A stretch of 64,000 bases of DNA. Source: Mesorhizobium sp. M9A.F.Ca.ET.002.03.1.2 (GTDB taxonomy: Bacteria > Pseudomonadota > Alphaproteobacteria > Rhizobiales > Rhizobiaceae). The notes below the pieces were generated by a model, which was not told the origin of the DNA, did not search any database, and was given only the letters and a program-made list of their open reading frames with translations. A program made the translations under genes and the position numbers. Positions within the stretch are counted from its first letter, which is position 1. The number at the start of each line of letters is the position of its first letter. Below are positions 52,920 to 61,656 of this stretch, piece by piece. Location: assembly GCF_003952365.1 (NCBI RefSeq), contig NZ_CP034443.1, positions 1,109,001 to 1,173,000 on the forward strand, read 5' to 3'.

Positions 52920-53774
52920 TCACCAGCTTCCTGAAGAACCGCCACCACCGGACGAGCCGCCGCCACCCGAAAACCCGCCGCCGGAACGGCCCGATGACCA
53001 GCCGCTGCCAGTACCGGTTGTCCAGGCGCCGCCCGAGGACGAGGAACGCCCTTGGCCATAACGGAATGTCATGCCCAGCCATTTATACACGCCCGGCGAC
53101 AGCTTTGTGCCGAAGATCGGCGGCAGGAACGCCATCGCCAGGCCGCCCAAAAACAGCGTCGCCCACACGATGATGAACAGCACGACGATGGGATCGACGG
53201 AATTGCTGTCGGCCGAGTTGCGTTCGCCGCGCGCTTCCAGCTCCTCCGGATTGCCTTCCAGCACCATGACCATGTCGTCGACGGCCTTGGCTATACCGCC
53301 GGAGAAATCGCCGGCGCGGAAGGCCGGCACCATGTCGTTTTCGATGATCAGCTTGGTGTGCAAGTCGGTCAGCGTGCCTTCCAGCCCGTAGCCGACCTCG
53401 ATGCGCATCTTGCGGTCGTTCTTGGCGACCAGCAAAAGCACGCCATTGTCCTCGCCGGCCTGGCCGAGCTTCCAGGCGCGGAACAGCCGGTTGGCATAGG
53501 GTTCGATCGCCTCGCCATCGAGGCTGGAAACCGTCGCGACGACGATCTGGTCCGAGCCCTTGGCCTCGAAATCCGCGAGCTTCTGGGTCAATGCCGCCTT
53601 GGTCGCGGCATCGATGATGCCGGCATTGTCGACGACCCGTCCGGTCAGAGCAGGCAGTTCGGCGGCGAGAGCGGTGAAGCCGACAAGCAGCAGCACCGCC
53701 ATGGCCACCAAGGCAGCGCCGATCGCCGTGGTGAAGCGGCCGGAACTCGGTGGACGGATGGCGCGTCTTGTCAT
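52920..53774 (-). CDS. YgcG/TPM-domain protein, first copy
   Basis: 284-residue exported protein. A signal peptide (ALVAMAVLLLVGFTALA) precedes the TPM domain (LTGRVVDNAGIIDAATKAAL, IVVATVSSLDGEAIEPYANRLF, NGVLLLVAKNDRKMRIEVGYGLEG), then a membrane helix and a Gly/Ser-rich tail. The related chloroplast and bacterial proteins help maintain membrane complexes; the exact role here is unknown. Much of its DNA is nearly identical to the neighbouring copy at 53779. A 4-bp gap separates the two genes. Confidence 0.9.
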   Translation of the reverse strand: MTRRAIRPPSSGRFTTAIGAALVAMAVLLLVGFTALAAELPALTGRVVDNAGIIDAATKAALTQKLADFEAKGSDQIVVATVSSLDGEAIEPYANRLFRAWKLGQAGEDNGVLLLVAKNDRKMRIEVGYGLEGTLTDLHTKLIIENDMVPAFRAGDFSGGIAKAVDDMVMVLEGNPEELEARGERNSADSNSVDPIVVLFIIVWATLFLGGLAMAFLPPIFGTKLSPGVYKWLGMTFRYGQGRSSSSGGAWTTGTGSGWSSGRSGGGFSGGGGSSGGGGSSGSW

Positions 53775-53778
53775 CTCG

Positions 53779-54774
53779 TCACCAGCTTCCCGATGAGCCG
53801 CCGCCGCCGGACGAGCCTCCGCCGCCGGAAAAGCCGCCACCGCCTGAGGACCAGCCTCCCCCACCCGAAGACCAGCCTCCGCCACCGGATGAGCGCCGGC
53901 TCGGCTCGAAGGTCATGCCCAGCCAGCGATAGCGGCCAGGACCGATCTTCTTGCCGAAGATCGGCGGCAGGATGGAGGCGGCGATGCTGCCGAAGAAGAT
54001 GATTGCCCAGATGCTTATGAAGATCGCAAAGAACAGGTCGTCGGTGTTGAACGGCGGCTGCTGGTTGCGTTCGCCGCGCGCTTCCAGCTCTTCCGGATTG
54101 CCTTCCAGCACCATGACCATGTCGTCGACGGCCTTGGCTATGCCGCCCGGGAAATCGCCGGCGCGGAAGGCCGGCACCATGTCGTTTTCGATGATCAGCT
54201 TGGTGTGCAGGTCGGTCAGCGTGCCTTCCAGCCCGTAACCGACCTCGATGCGCATCTTGCGGTCGTTTTTGGCGACCAGCAAAAGCACGCCATTGTCCTC
54301 GCCAGCCTGGCCAAGCTTCCAGGCGCGGAACAGACGGTTGGCGTAGGGTTCGATCTCCTCGCCGTCGAGGCTGGAAACCGTCGCGACGACGATCTGGTCG
54401 GAGCTCTTGGCCTCGAAATCGGCGAGCTTCTGGGTCAGCGCCGCCTTGGTCGCGGCATCGATGACGCCGGCATTGTCGACGACCCGCCCGGTCAGGACAG
54501 GCAGTTCGGCGGCAAGAGCGGTGAGGGAGAGGAAAAGAAGGCATAAAATGACGTACAGAAATGCTAGGCTGGCGTTCCGTCGCGCCCCCCTCTGCCCTGC
54601 CGGACATCTCCCCCACTTGGGGGGAGAACGGCTGTCACGACTGTTTTCGCCAATCTCCAACGTTGCAGGATGGGCGGTGAGGCCAAAGCTGCCAATCTCC
54701 CCCTTGTGGGGGAGATGCCCGGTAGGGCAGAGGGGGGCGCGACGGAGTGCAAGGCCAAAAGGGACCACGCTCAC
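53779..54774 (-). CDS. YgcG/TPM-domain protein, second copy, with in-frame palindrome insertion
   Basis: 331 residues from GTG 54774. Residues 1-9 (MSVVPFGLA) are followed by about 60 residues encoded by a palindromic repeat, then a hydrophobic segment (LAFLYVILCLLFLSLTALAAE) that looks like the original signal peptide. No ATG, GTG or TTG lies between repeat and signal. The TPM domain matches the first copy, and the tail is repeats of SSGGGGW/GGGG. Joining residues 9 and 70 would restore a standard signal peptide, so export may now be impaired. The start is 10 bp after lemA. Confidence 0.78.
   Translation of the reverse strand: MSVVPFGLALRRAPLCPTGHLPHKGEIGSFGLTAHPATLEIGENSRDSRSPPKWGRCPAGQRGARRNASLAFLYVILCLLFLSLTALAAELPVLTGRVVDNAGVIDAATKAALTQKLADFEAKSSDQIVVATVSSLDGEEIEPYANRLFRAWKLGQAGEDNGVLLLVAKNDRKMRIEVGYGLEGTLTDLHTKLIIENDMVPAFRAGDFPGGIAKAVDDMVMVLEGNPEELEARGERNQQPPFNTDDLFFAIFISIWAIIFFGSIAASILPPIFGKKIGPGRYRWLGMTFEPSRRSSGGGGWSSGGGGWSSGGGGFSGGGGSSGGGGSSGSW
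54568..54747. repeat. Palindromic repeat inserted in frame in a TPM gene
   Basis: The arms contain CCGTCGCGCCCCCCTCTGCC and its partner GGCAGAGGGGGGCGCGACGG, extended by CATCTCCCCCAC and GTGGGGGAGATG. The insert is 180 bp, a multiple of three, and contains no stop in the TPM frame. It belongs to a type different from the other palindromes in this window. Confidence 0.8.
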
Positions 54775-54784
54775 CAGCTGTTCT

Positions 54785-55423
54785 TCATCCGCCCTGCTTG
54801 GCGCCGAAATCGACCTTCGGCGTCTGCATCTTGTCTTCCTCGATGGTGAAGTTCGCGAACGGCTGATTGCCGCGGAACCACAAGGTCGCCCAAATCACCG
54901 ACGGGAAGGTCCTCAGCGTCAAATTATACTCCCTCACCGCCTCGATGTAGTCGCGGCGGGCGACCGCGATGCGGTTCTCGGTGCCTTCGAGCTGCGCCTG
55001 CAGCGCCAGAAAATTCTGGTTGGCCTTGAGGTCGGGGTAATTCTCCACCACGGCCAGCAGCCGCGACAGCGCGCTGGTCAGGCCGGCTTGGCTGTCCTGG
55101 AATTTCTTGAAGGCTTCCGGATCGCTCAGCGTTTCCGGCGTCACCGTGACCTGCGTCGCCTTGGCGCGCGCCTCGACCACGGCATCGAGCGTATCCTTCT
55201 CGTGCGCAGCATAGCCCTTGACCGTCTCGACCAGGTTGGGGATGAGATCGGCGCGGCGCTGGTACTGGTTCAGCACCTGGCTCCATGCCGCCTTGGCGTT
55301 CTCCTCCGCTGTCGGGATGGTGTTGTAGCCGCAGCCGGCAAGCAGCGGCAACAGTATGGCCATCATCAGCAAGGCCGGCAGGTTACGGAAGGCGAAAGGG
55401 GAGGAAAGGCGCTGGGCAAGCAT
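54785..55423 (-). CDS. LemA-family lipoprotein
   Basis: 212-residue LemA protein. The N-terminus is a lipoprotein signal (LLMMAILLPLLAGC) followed by the LemA helical domain (AAWSQVLNQYQRRADLIPNLVETVKGYAAHE, then YPDLKANQNFLALQAQLEGTENRI). The family is membrane-associated with a periplasmic coiled-coil domain; it nearly always sits with TPM genes, as here. ATG 55423 follows GAGGGA; a longer in-frame start at 55474 is possible. It is first in a four-gene operon. Confidence 0.92.
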   Translation of the reverse strand: MLAQRLSSPFAFRNLPALLMMAILLPLLAGCGYNTIPTAEENAKAAWSQVLNQYQRRADLIPNLVETVKGYAAHEKDTLDAVVEARAKATQVTVTPETLSDPEAFKKFQDSQAGLTSALSRLLAVVENYPDLKANQNFLALQAQLEGTENRIAVARRDYIEAVREYNLTLRTFPSVIWATLWFRGNQPFANFTIEEDKMQTPKVDFGAKQGG

Positions 55424-55586
55424 GGTAAGGTCCCTCGGTATGACTGGCAGGCGAAGCATTACCACAATCCGCACGCAAGAACATGACCTCCGCCCGGGAG
55501 CGTTACTGGTTCTCCATCATTCACTGCCAGGCCCTGTGATTGACTGGGCGAACGGGTTAAAGTCGCCGCGAAAACAGGACATCGCC

Positions 55587-55835
55587 ATGGCGGGACGCCA
55601 GGACAACCACAGCGAATCGCGCCGCATCATCGAGCGTGTGGCACGCGAGACCGACCCGGGCGGCACCTCGTTCATGGCGCGGACCGCGAAGGGCGCGCGC
55701 GATCACGTCGCAGCGGCGGATGCCGACCAGTCGGACCCGATCGAATATTGGGGCACTCGCATCGGCCGGGCGCTGGGGCTCATTATCGCCATCGGCCTGT
55801 TGATCTGGCTCGTGCTTTTCGTCATCCAGAGTTAG
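55587..55835 (+). CDS. Small single-span membrane protein
   Basis: 82 residues, not assigned to a named family. A polar N-terminal half (RIIERVARETDPGGTSFMARTAKGARDH) is followed by one membrane helix (ALGLIIAIGLLIWLVLFVI). It lies 7 bp upstream of pdxY, so it probably belongs to the same operon. The ATG follows AGGACATCGCC. Confidence 0.72.
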   Translation: MAGRQDNHSESRRIIERVARETDPGGTSFMARTAKGARDHVAAADADQSDPIEYWGTRIGRALGLIIAIGLLIWLVLFVIQS

Positions 55836-55842
55836 GACCCCC

Positions 55843-56727
55843 GTGAGCACCGAAGAACACGACGCGCCGCGCGCGGTCATCGTCATTTCCAGCCATGTCG
55901 CGCGCGGCTCGGTCGGCAACCGCGCCGCCGTCTTTGCGCTGGAGACGCTGGGCTTTCCGGTATGGGCGGTGCCGACCGTCATCCTGCCCTGGCATCCAGG
56001 TCATGGACGGGCGACGCGCATCGTGCCGCCGCTCGACCAGTTCAAGGCGCTGATGGCCGATCTCGAGCGCGCGCCGTGGCTGGGCGAGGTCGGCGCGGTG
56101 CTGTCGGGCTATCTCGGCGAAGGCGGCCAGGCGGACGCCGTCGCCTCGCTGGTCGGCGCGGTCAAGGCGAAGACGCCGGATGCCCTTTATATCTGCGATC
56201 CGGTGATGGGCGATTCGGGCGGACTCTATGTGCCGGAGACCACCGCCATCGCCATGCGCGACCGGCTGATGCCGATCGCCGACATCGCCACCCCCAACCG
56301 CTACGAGCTGGAATGGATGGCGGGAGCGCCGCTGCCTGACCTGAAATCGGTGATGGCGGCCGCCCTTCATGCCGGGCCGCCGACCATGCTGGTCACCTCG
56401 GCGCCGGCGATGATGGCCGGCGGCACCGGCAATCTGCTGCTCAACGGCAACCAGGCGCTGCTGGCCGAACATCGCCTCATCGACGAGCCGCCCAACGGGC
56501 TCGGCGACCTGACGGCGGCCGTCTATCTGGCCCGCATCCTGTCCGGCCAGCCGGCGATCAAGGCACTGCAGTCGACCACGGCGGCGGTCTACGAGATCCT
56601 GGCACGCACCGCCAAACGGGGCGGCGACGAATTGCAGCTCGAAACCGACGCGCAGAGCCTGTCGCACCCGATGGCGATGGTGCAGCTTCGCCAACTCCTG
56701 CATCCGGGGCGGGACAAACGAGCGTGA
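55843..56727 (+). CDS. pdxY: Pyridoxal kinase
   Basis: 294-residue ribokinase-like kinase that phosphorylates pyridoxal in the PLP salvage pathway. Features are VISSHVARGSVGNRAAVFALE (substrate region), YICDPVMGDSGGLYV, TPNRYELEWMAG, and the ATP/anion-hole region GLGDLTAAVYLARIL; the last usually reads GTGD, here GLGD with the catalytic Asp kept. It starts at GTG 55843. The stop overlaps the next gene (GTGA). Confidence 0.92.
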   Translation: MSTEEHDAPRAVIVISSHVARGSVGNRAAVFALETLGFPVWAVPTVILPWHPGHGRATRIVPPLDQFKALMADLERAPWLGEVGAVLSGYLGEGGQADAVASLVGAVKAKTPDALYICDPVMGDSGGLYVPETTAIAMRDRLMPIADIATPNRYELEWMAGAPLPDLKSVMAAALHAGPPTMLVTSAPAMMAGGTGNLLLNGNQALLAEHRLIDEPPNGLGDLTAAVYLARILSGQPAIKALQSTTAAVYEILARTAKRGGDELQLETDAQSLSHPMAMVQLRQLLHPGRDKRA

Positions 56728-57494
56728 CGGCCCAGACCAGCGCGCTTGTCGGCGTCGACGGCTGCAAGGCCGGCTGGATCGCCGTTTACCGCGATCCGGG
56801 AGCAGCACCCTCGGCAGGTGTTTTTCCAAGCTTCGCAGCACTGCTCGACGCATTGCCGGCCAATGCGACGGTGGCCGTCGACATGCCGATCGGCCTGCCC
56901 GATCTTTCGCAAAAAGGCGGGCGCGGGCCGGAGGCGCTGGTGCGGCCGCTGCTTGGTAACAGGCAATCCAGCGTCTTCGCCATCCCCTCGCGTGCGGCGC
57001 TTTACGCGCAAACAGACGGCTTCACCACGATCGAGGCCTGGTATGCCGCGCATCGCCAGGCAAGCGAAGTGGCGAAGGCGACCTCCGATCCGCCGCGCGG
57101 CGTCTCGATCCAGGCCTTCGGCATCTTTGCCAAGATCCGCGAGATCGACGCCGTGCTGATCGCGCGTCCCGAACTGCGCAGCCGCGTCTTCGAATCGCAC
57201 CCGGAAGTCGCTTTCTGCCGCCTGAATGGCGATCAGGCGATGCGCTTGCCGAAGAAGATCAAGGGCGCCGTCAACCCCGCCGGCATGGCGGAACGCAAGG
57301 CGCTGCTCGGCCGGCACGGTTATCTCAGGGGCTTTCTCGACCAAACGCCGCCGCGCGGTGCGGCCGCCGACGACTTCCTCGACGCCGCGGCGATGATGCT
57401 GATCGCCGGTCGCATCGCCAATGGCGAGGCAAGGCCGTTTCCGGATCCGCCGCTCACCGACCGTTTCGGCATTCCCGTCGCCATCTGGGCGTGA
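56724..57494 (+). CDS. DUF429-family protein (predicted RNase H-like nuclease fold)
   Basis: 256-residue DUF429 protein. The conserved N-terminus is GVDGCKAGWIAVY; VAVDMPIGLPD and HPEVAFCRLNG are further family blocks, and AAADDFLDAAAMML near the C-terminus holds conserved acids. The family is predicted to have an RNase H-like fold, but activity is not established. It starts at GTG 56724, overlapping pdxY by 4 bp, so the two are translationally coupled. Confidence 0.87.
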   Translation: MTAQTSALVGVDGCKAGWIAVYRDPGAAPSAGVFPSFAALLDALPANATVAVDMPIGLPDLSQKGGRGPEALVRPLLGNRQSSVFAIPSRAALYAQTDGFTTIEAWYAAHRQASEVAKATSDPPRGVSIQAFGIFAKIREIDAVLIARPELRSRVFESHPEVAFCRLNGDQAMRLPKKIKGAVNPAGMAERKALLGRHGYLRGFLDQTPPRGAAADDFLDAAAMMLIAGRIANGEARPFPDPPLTDRFGIPVAIWA

Positions 57495-57665
57495 ATTCCG
57501 CATCTATCGGCGAGCCATTCGCATTGGGCGAAGGCCCCCTCTTCCAGCATGGCAATTGCAGTCCTTTGCGATTCGGCATTGCTCGCGACCGGCTTTTGCC
57601 GTTAGAGCCTTTCCAAACTGAAACGAGCTGCCGCCTCCAGCCCGGAAAGGCTCCAGACGCCGCCG

Positions 57666-58309
57666 ATGTCCAATCTTCCCGATCACCTTCTCGCCGGCTA
57701 CCGCAATTTCATGAGCGGCCGCTATCTCGCCGAAAGCGGACGCTACCGCGCGCTCGCCCAAGATGGCCAGGCGCCGGAAACGATGATCGTCGCCTGCTGT
57801 GATTCGCGGGCGGCTCCGGAAGCGATCTTCGACGCCGGGCCGGGCGAACTCTTCGTGCTGCGCAATGTCGGTAATCTGGTGCCCCCTATGCGCCCGACGG
57901 TGAGTTCCACTCGACCTCGGCGGCGCTCGAATTCGCCGTGCAGAGCCTCAAGGTGAAGAACATCGTGGTGATGGGCCATGGCCGCTGCGGCGGCATCCGC
58001 GCAGCACTTGACACCACGGCCGCGCCCCTCTCGTCCGGTGACTTCATCGGCAAATGGATGAGCCTGATCGCGCCGGCTGCCGAGACCGTGTCCTCCAGCA
58101 CCTTCATGACGGCGGCGGAGCGCCAGACCGCATTGGAACGCATCTCGATCCGCTATTCGATCGCCAATCTCAGAACCTTTCCCTGCGTCTCGATCCTGGA
58201 AGGCAAGGGGCGTCTGTCGCTGCATGGCGCCTGGTTCGACATCTCGAGTGGCGAACTCTGGGTGATGAACAAGGACACCGGTGACTTCGAGCGGCCGGAA
58301 ATGGTATAG
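57666..58309 (+). pseudogene. Beta-carbonic anhydrase with a one-base frameshift
   Basis: Zinc enzyme interconverting CO2 and bicarbonate. The first frame (57666-) holds MIVACCDSRAAPEAIF (first zinc Cys and Asp/Arg pair) and ELFVLRNVGNLVPP. The family sequence continues as YAPDGEFHSTSAALEFAVQS only in another frame, which then carries GHGRCGG (zinc His and Cys) to the stop at 58309. The break is at five C residues (57882-57886), where six would restore the frame. Either the gene is inactivated or the C run was miscalled; otherwise it is complete, about 214 residues. Confidence 0.85.
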
Positions 58310-58377
58310 ACCCTGATCTCGAACCTTTGGGTTCAGATGAGATCATGGTCAGACGAGAAGGAAGCTAGAGCCGTCCC

Positions 58378-58395
58378 GTTCCATCGGGATGGAAC
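58378..58395. repeat. Small perfect hairpin
   Basis: GTTCCATC-GG-GATGGAAC is an exact 8-bp inverted repeat about 20 bp upstream of the next start codon. It may be a leader hairpin or operator, or the terminator of the carbonic anhydrase gene without a T run. Confidence 0.4.
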
Positions 58396-58414
58396 AGTCT
58401 CCAGGAGACGGCGC

Positions 58415-58831
58415 ATGATGCAGGATTGCCGTTCGATCGCATTCGCCGTGGTAACGCTGCTGCTTTCAGTGATGTCCGCCCATGCCGACGATGGTGCGAT
58501 CATCGGCCGCTGGTATGCGGCGCTGCTGGTCGCCGATCGCACGGAATTGTCGGACCTGCTGGCCGACGACGTCCGGATAAAACTCGACGACCTCGGTGTG
58601 GTGCAGAGCAAGCAGGAGTTCATCGCCGCCATCGACGAATGGCAAGGTGCAGTCGCGGGTGCCGCGATCCGGCATCGGATCGAGAAGACCGAGGACGGCG
58701 TCACCACGGTGATCGCCTGCTATGATTTCCCCAACAACGACATGCTGATGCAGGAAACCTTCGCGATTACCGACAACCGCATCACCGCCAGTTCGCAGGC
58801 GGCGGTCGCGGAAACCTGCGACGCCTACTGA
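58415..58831 (+). CDS. Putative exported SnoaL/NTF2-like protein
   Basis: 138 residues. The signal peptide SIAFAVVTLLLSVMSAHA probably cleaves before DDGAIIG. The mature part (RWYAALLVADRTELSDLLADDVRIKLDDLG, then SKQEFIAAIDEWQ) resembles the SnoaL-like NTF2 fold, a cone-shaped pocket used by diverse enzymes and binding proteins. The function is unknown. The ATG follows AGGAGACGGCGC. Confidence 0.7.
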   Translation: MMQDCRSIAFAVVTLLLSVMSAHADDGAIIGRWYAALLVADRTELSDLLADDVRIKLDDLGVVQSKQEFIAAIDEWQGAVAGAAIRHRIEKTEDGVTTVIACYDFPNNDMLMQETFAITDNRITASSQAAVAETCDAY

Positions 58832-58932
58832 GCGGAACTTGACCAGCCGCGATATTGCGTGCGGGACTCCAGCGCCCTACATCGGTGACGGTCCCGCCTC
58901 CACAGCCATTCAGCGAAAACCCCCAGCGAAAG

Positions 58933-60993
58933 ATGCCCATGCCGTCCACGAAAGCCGTCGACCTCGCCGCCCATCCGCTGACCACCTGGCAAGGGCCGCT
59001 CGGCCTGCCCGACTTCGCCCGCATCGGCGACGGCGATTTTTCCGGGGTTTTCGACGCAGCATTGAAGGCGCATGAGGCCGAGATCGAGGCGATATCAGGC
59101 AATGCCGAGACGCCGACCATCGACAATACGCTTGCGGCGCTGGAACTCGGCGGCGAGGCACTCGACCATGTCTCGTCGATCTTCTGGTGCCGGGCCGGCG
59201 CCCACACCAACGAGGCGATCCAGGCGCTGGAGCGCGACATCTCGCCAAAAATGTCCAGGCATTTCTCGGCGATCTCGATGAACGAGAGGCTGTTTGCCCG
59301 CATCGACGATCTCTATCAGCGCCGCGAAGCCCTGAAGCTCGATGCCGAGACGCTGCGGGTGCTGGAAAAGACCTGGAAGAGCTTTGTCCGCTCCGGCGCC
59401 AAGCTCGACGCCGAAGGCAAGAAGCGGCTGGCGGCGATCAACGAAGAACTGTCGTCGCTCGGCACCACCTTCAGCCAGAACCTGCTTGCCGACGAGCGCG
59501 ACTGGGCGCTGTTCCTCGACGAGGCCGACCTTGCCGGCCTGCCGGAGTTCCTGAAAAGCGCGATGGCCGAAGCCGCCGAGATGCGCGGCCAGAAGGGCCG
59601 CTATGCCGTCACCCTGTCGCGCTCGATCTACGAGCCGTTCTCGACCTTCTCTGAGCGCCGCGACCTGCGCGAGACCGCTTTCCGCGCCTTCACCATGCGC
59701 GGCCAGAATGGCGGCGCCACCGACAACACCGAAGTGGTGCGCGACATGCTGAAGCTGCGCGCCGAAAAAGCGAAGCTGCTCGGCTACGCTTCCTTCGCCG
59801 CCCTGAAGCTCGACGACACCATGGCGAAGACGCCGGTGGCGGTGCATATGCTGCTCGACCCGGTCTGGGAAAAAGCCCTGGAAAAGGCCGCAAGCGACCA
59901 GACCGAGTTGCAGCGGTTGGCGGCCGAGGCCGGCAGCAACGAAAAATTCGCGGCCTGGGACTGGCGCTTCTACCAGGAGAAGCTGCGCGCCGAGAAGTTC
60001 GCCTTCGACGAGGCCGAGCTGAAGCCATATCTGCAGCTCGACCGCGTCATCGATGCCTGCTTCGACGTGGCGACACGATTGTTCGGCATCACCTTCGAGG
60101 AAAAGAAGGGCATTGCCACCTGGCATCCGGATGCACGCGTTTTCGTCGTGAAAAATGCCGACGGCAGCGAGCGCGGGCTTTTCCTGGCCGACTATTTCGC
60201 GCGGCCCTCGAAGCGTTCCGGCGCCTGGATGAGCGCGCTGAAATCCGGCTATAAGCTAGGCTATGGCTCCAGGCCGGTCATCTACAACATCATGAACTTC
60301 GCCAAGCCGCCGGAAGGCGAGGCCGCACTGTTGTCGGTCGACGAGGCCAAGACCTTGTTCCACGAATTCGGTCATGCCCTGCATGGCATGCTGACCGACG
60401 TCACCTGGCCATCGGTCGCGGGCACCTCGGTCAGCCGCGATTTCGTCGAGCTGCCCTCGCAGCTCTACGAGCACTGGCTGACCGTGCCGGCGGTGCTGGA
60501 AAAGCATGCGCTGCATGTCAAGACCGGCAGGCCGATGCCGAAGGCGCTGGTCGACAAGATGCTGGCGGCGCGCACCTTCGGCGCCGGCTTCGCCACGGTC
60601 GAGTTCACCGCGTCGGCGCTGGTCGACATGGCCTACCATGCGCGGCCGGATGGCCCGGAAGAGCCGCTTCGTTTCGAGGCCGAAACGCTCGAAAAGCTCA
60701 ACATGCCCGACACCATCGCCATGCGCCATCGCACCCCGCATTTCGGCCACATATTTTCCGGCGACGGCTATTCGGCCGGCTACTATTCCTACATGTGGTC
60801 GGAGGTGCTCGATGCCGACGCCTTCGCCGCCTTCGAGGAGACGGGCGATCCGTTCAATCCGGCGCTGGCCGAGCGGCTCAGGGAGAATATCTATGCCGCC
60901 GGCGGCTCGAAGGACCCGGAAGAGCTCTACACCGCCTTCCGCGGCAAGATGCCCTCGCCCGAGGCGATGATGGTCAAGCGCGGGCTGGTGTAG
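58933..60993 (+). CDS. M3-family zinc metallopeptidase (oligopeptidase A/Dcp-like)
   Basis: 686-residue cytoplasmic oligopeptidase that degrades short peptides. The zinc site is KTLFHEFGHALHGML with the third ligand in SRDFVELPSQLYEHW. The C-terminal HFGHIFSGDGYSAGYYSYMWSEV holds the conserved substrate-binding His and Tyr residues. No signal peptide. ATG 58933 (MPMPSTKAVDLAAHPL) gives the standard length. The GIY-YIG repeat composite begins about 12 bp after the stop. Confidence 0.93.
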   Translation: MPMPSTKAVDLAAHPLTTWQGPLGLPDFARIGDGDFSGVFDAALKAHEAEIEAISGNAETPTIDNTLAALELGGEALDHVSSIFWCRAGAHTNEAIQALERDISPKMSRHFSAISMNERLFARIDDLYQRREALKLDAETLRVLEKTWKSFVRSGAKLDAEGKKRLAAINEELSSLGTTFSQNLLADERDWALFLDEADLAGLPEFLKSAMAEAAEMRGQKGRYAVTLSRSIYEPFSTFSERRDLRETAFRAFTMRGQNGGATDNTEVVRDMLKLRAEKAKLLGYASFAALKLDDTMAKTPVAVHMLLDPVWEKALEKAASDQTELQRLAAEAGSNEKFAAWDWRFYQEKLRAEKFAFDEAELKPYLQLDRVIDACFDVATRLFGITFEEKKGIATWHPDARVFVVKNADGSERGLFLADYFARPSKRSGAWMSALKSGYKLGYGSRPVIYNIMNFAKPPEGEAALLSVDEAKTLFHEFGHALHGMLTDVTWPSVAGTSVSRDFVELPSQLYEHWLTVPAVLEKHALHVKTGRPMPKALVDKMLAARTFGAGFATVEFTASALVDMAYHARPDGPEEPLRFEAETLEKLNMPDTIAMRHRTPHFGHIFSGDGYSAGYYSYMWSEVLDADAFAAFEETGDPFNPALAERLRENIYAAGGSKDPEELYTAFRGKMPSPEAMMVKRGLV

Positions 60994-61127
60994 AGGCTAA
61001 GTTTGGTTCCGCGACACAGTGATTTTGACAGGTTGGATGCCGATCGGCAGTGAACGTCGATAGTTCCTGTCAGCGGCCAATTTCAATGGCAGGTCGCAAA
61101 CCTCTAGGATTGGCAGCAGCCACCAAG

Positions 61128-61656
61128 CTTTCGTCATCCCAGGGCGGAGCAGGAGCGAAGCGACGTCGCGCAGACCCTGGGATCCATGCCGTAACCTCCG
61201 CCGAAGAATGCAGCGGCCCAGAACGGCGCTTGCATCCGCAACGGCGACAGCTACCCTTCCACCATGACCGGCTATGCCTATATGACCGCGAGCCAGAAGC
61301 GCGGCACGATCTATATCGGCGTCACCAACGATCTCGGTCGCGGCATGCCGGAGCACAAATCCGGCCAAGGCTCGCGCTTCACCAGCCGCTACGGTGTGCA
61401 GCGTCTGGTCTGGTACGAGGAGCATTTCGACATTCGCGATGCCATCCAGCGCGAGAGGTCGCTGAAGCGCTGGCCGCGTCAGTGGAAGATCGAACTGATC
61501 GAGAGGACCAATCCAGAGTGGTTCGAGCTTTTTCGCGGAACGGGTTGGTAGCGTTCGGTTCTGGTCCGCCGGAGCACTGCCGCGAGGTCACGGTATGGAT
61601 CCCAGGGTCTGCGCCGCGTCGCTTCGCTCCTTGCTTCGCCCTGGGATGACGAAGGG
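61128..61656. mobile_element. Inner inverted-repeat element encoding the GIY-YIG nuclease
   Basis: The left arm CTTTCGTCATCCCAGGGCGG... (61128-61198) and the right arm ending ...CCCTGGGATGACGAAGG (61656) are inverted copies sharing GAGCGAAGCGACG, GCGCAGACCCTGGGATCCAT and a terminal CGTCATCCCAGGGC. They enclose a single 95-residue gene. The copy at 50735-50945 has the same arms without the gene. Confidence 0.78.
61264..61551 (+). CDS. GIY-YIG nuclease-family protein inside an inverted-repeat element
   Basis: 95 residues of the small YhbQ/UPF0213-type GIY-YIG group. The motif is seen as GYAYMTASQKRGTIYIGVTND, followed by LGRGMPEHKSG with the candidate catalytic Arg26 (family usually RRVYEH; here Pro replaces Tyr), then FTSRYGVQRLVWYEEH and AIQRERSLKRWPRQWKIELIERTNPEW, which supplies the Glu region. 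GIY-YIG enzymes cut DNA with a metal ion. The surrounding inverted arms suggest it may act on, or move, its own repeat. The P29 change may weaken activity. No strong ribosome binding site is visible. Confidence 0.83.
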   Translation: MTGYAYMTASQKRGTIYIGVTNDLGRGMPEHKSGQGSRFTSRYGVQRLVWYEEHFDIRDAIQRERSLKRWPRQWKIELIERTNPEWFELFRGTGW

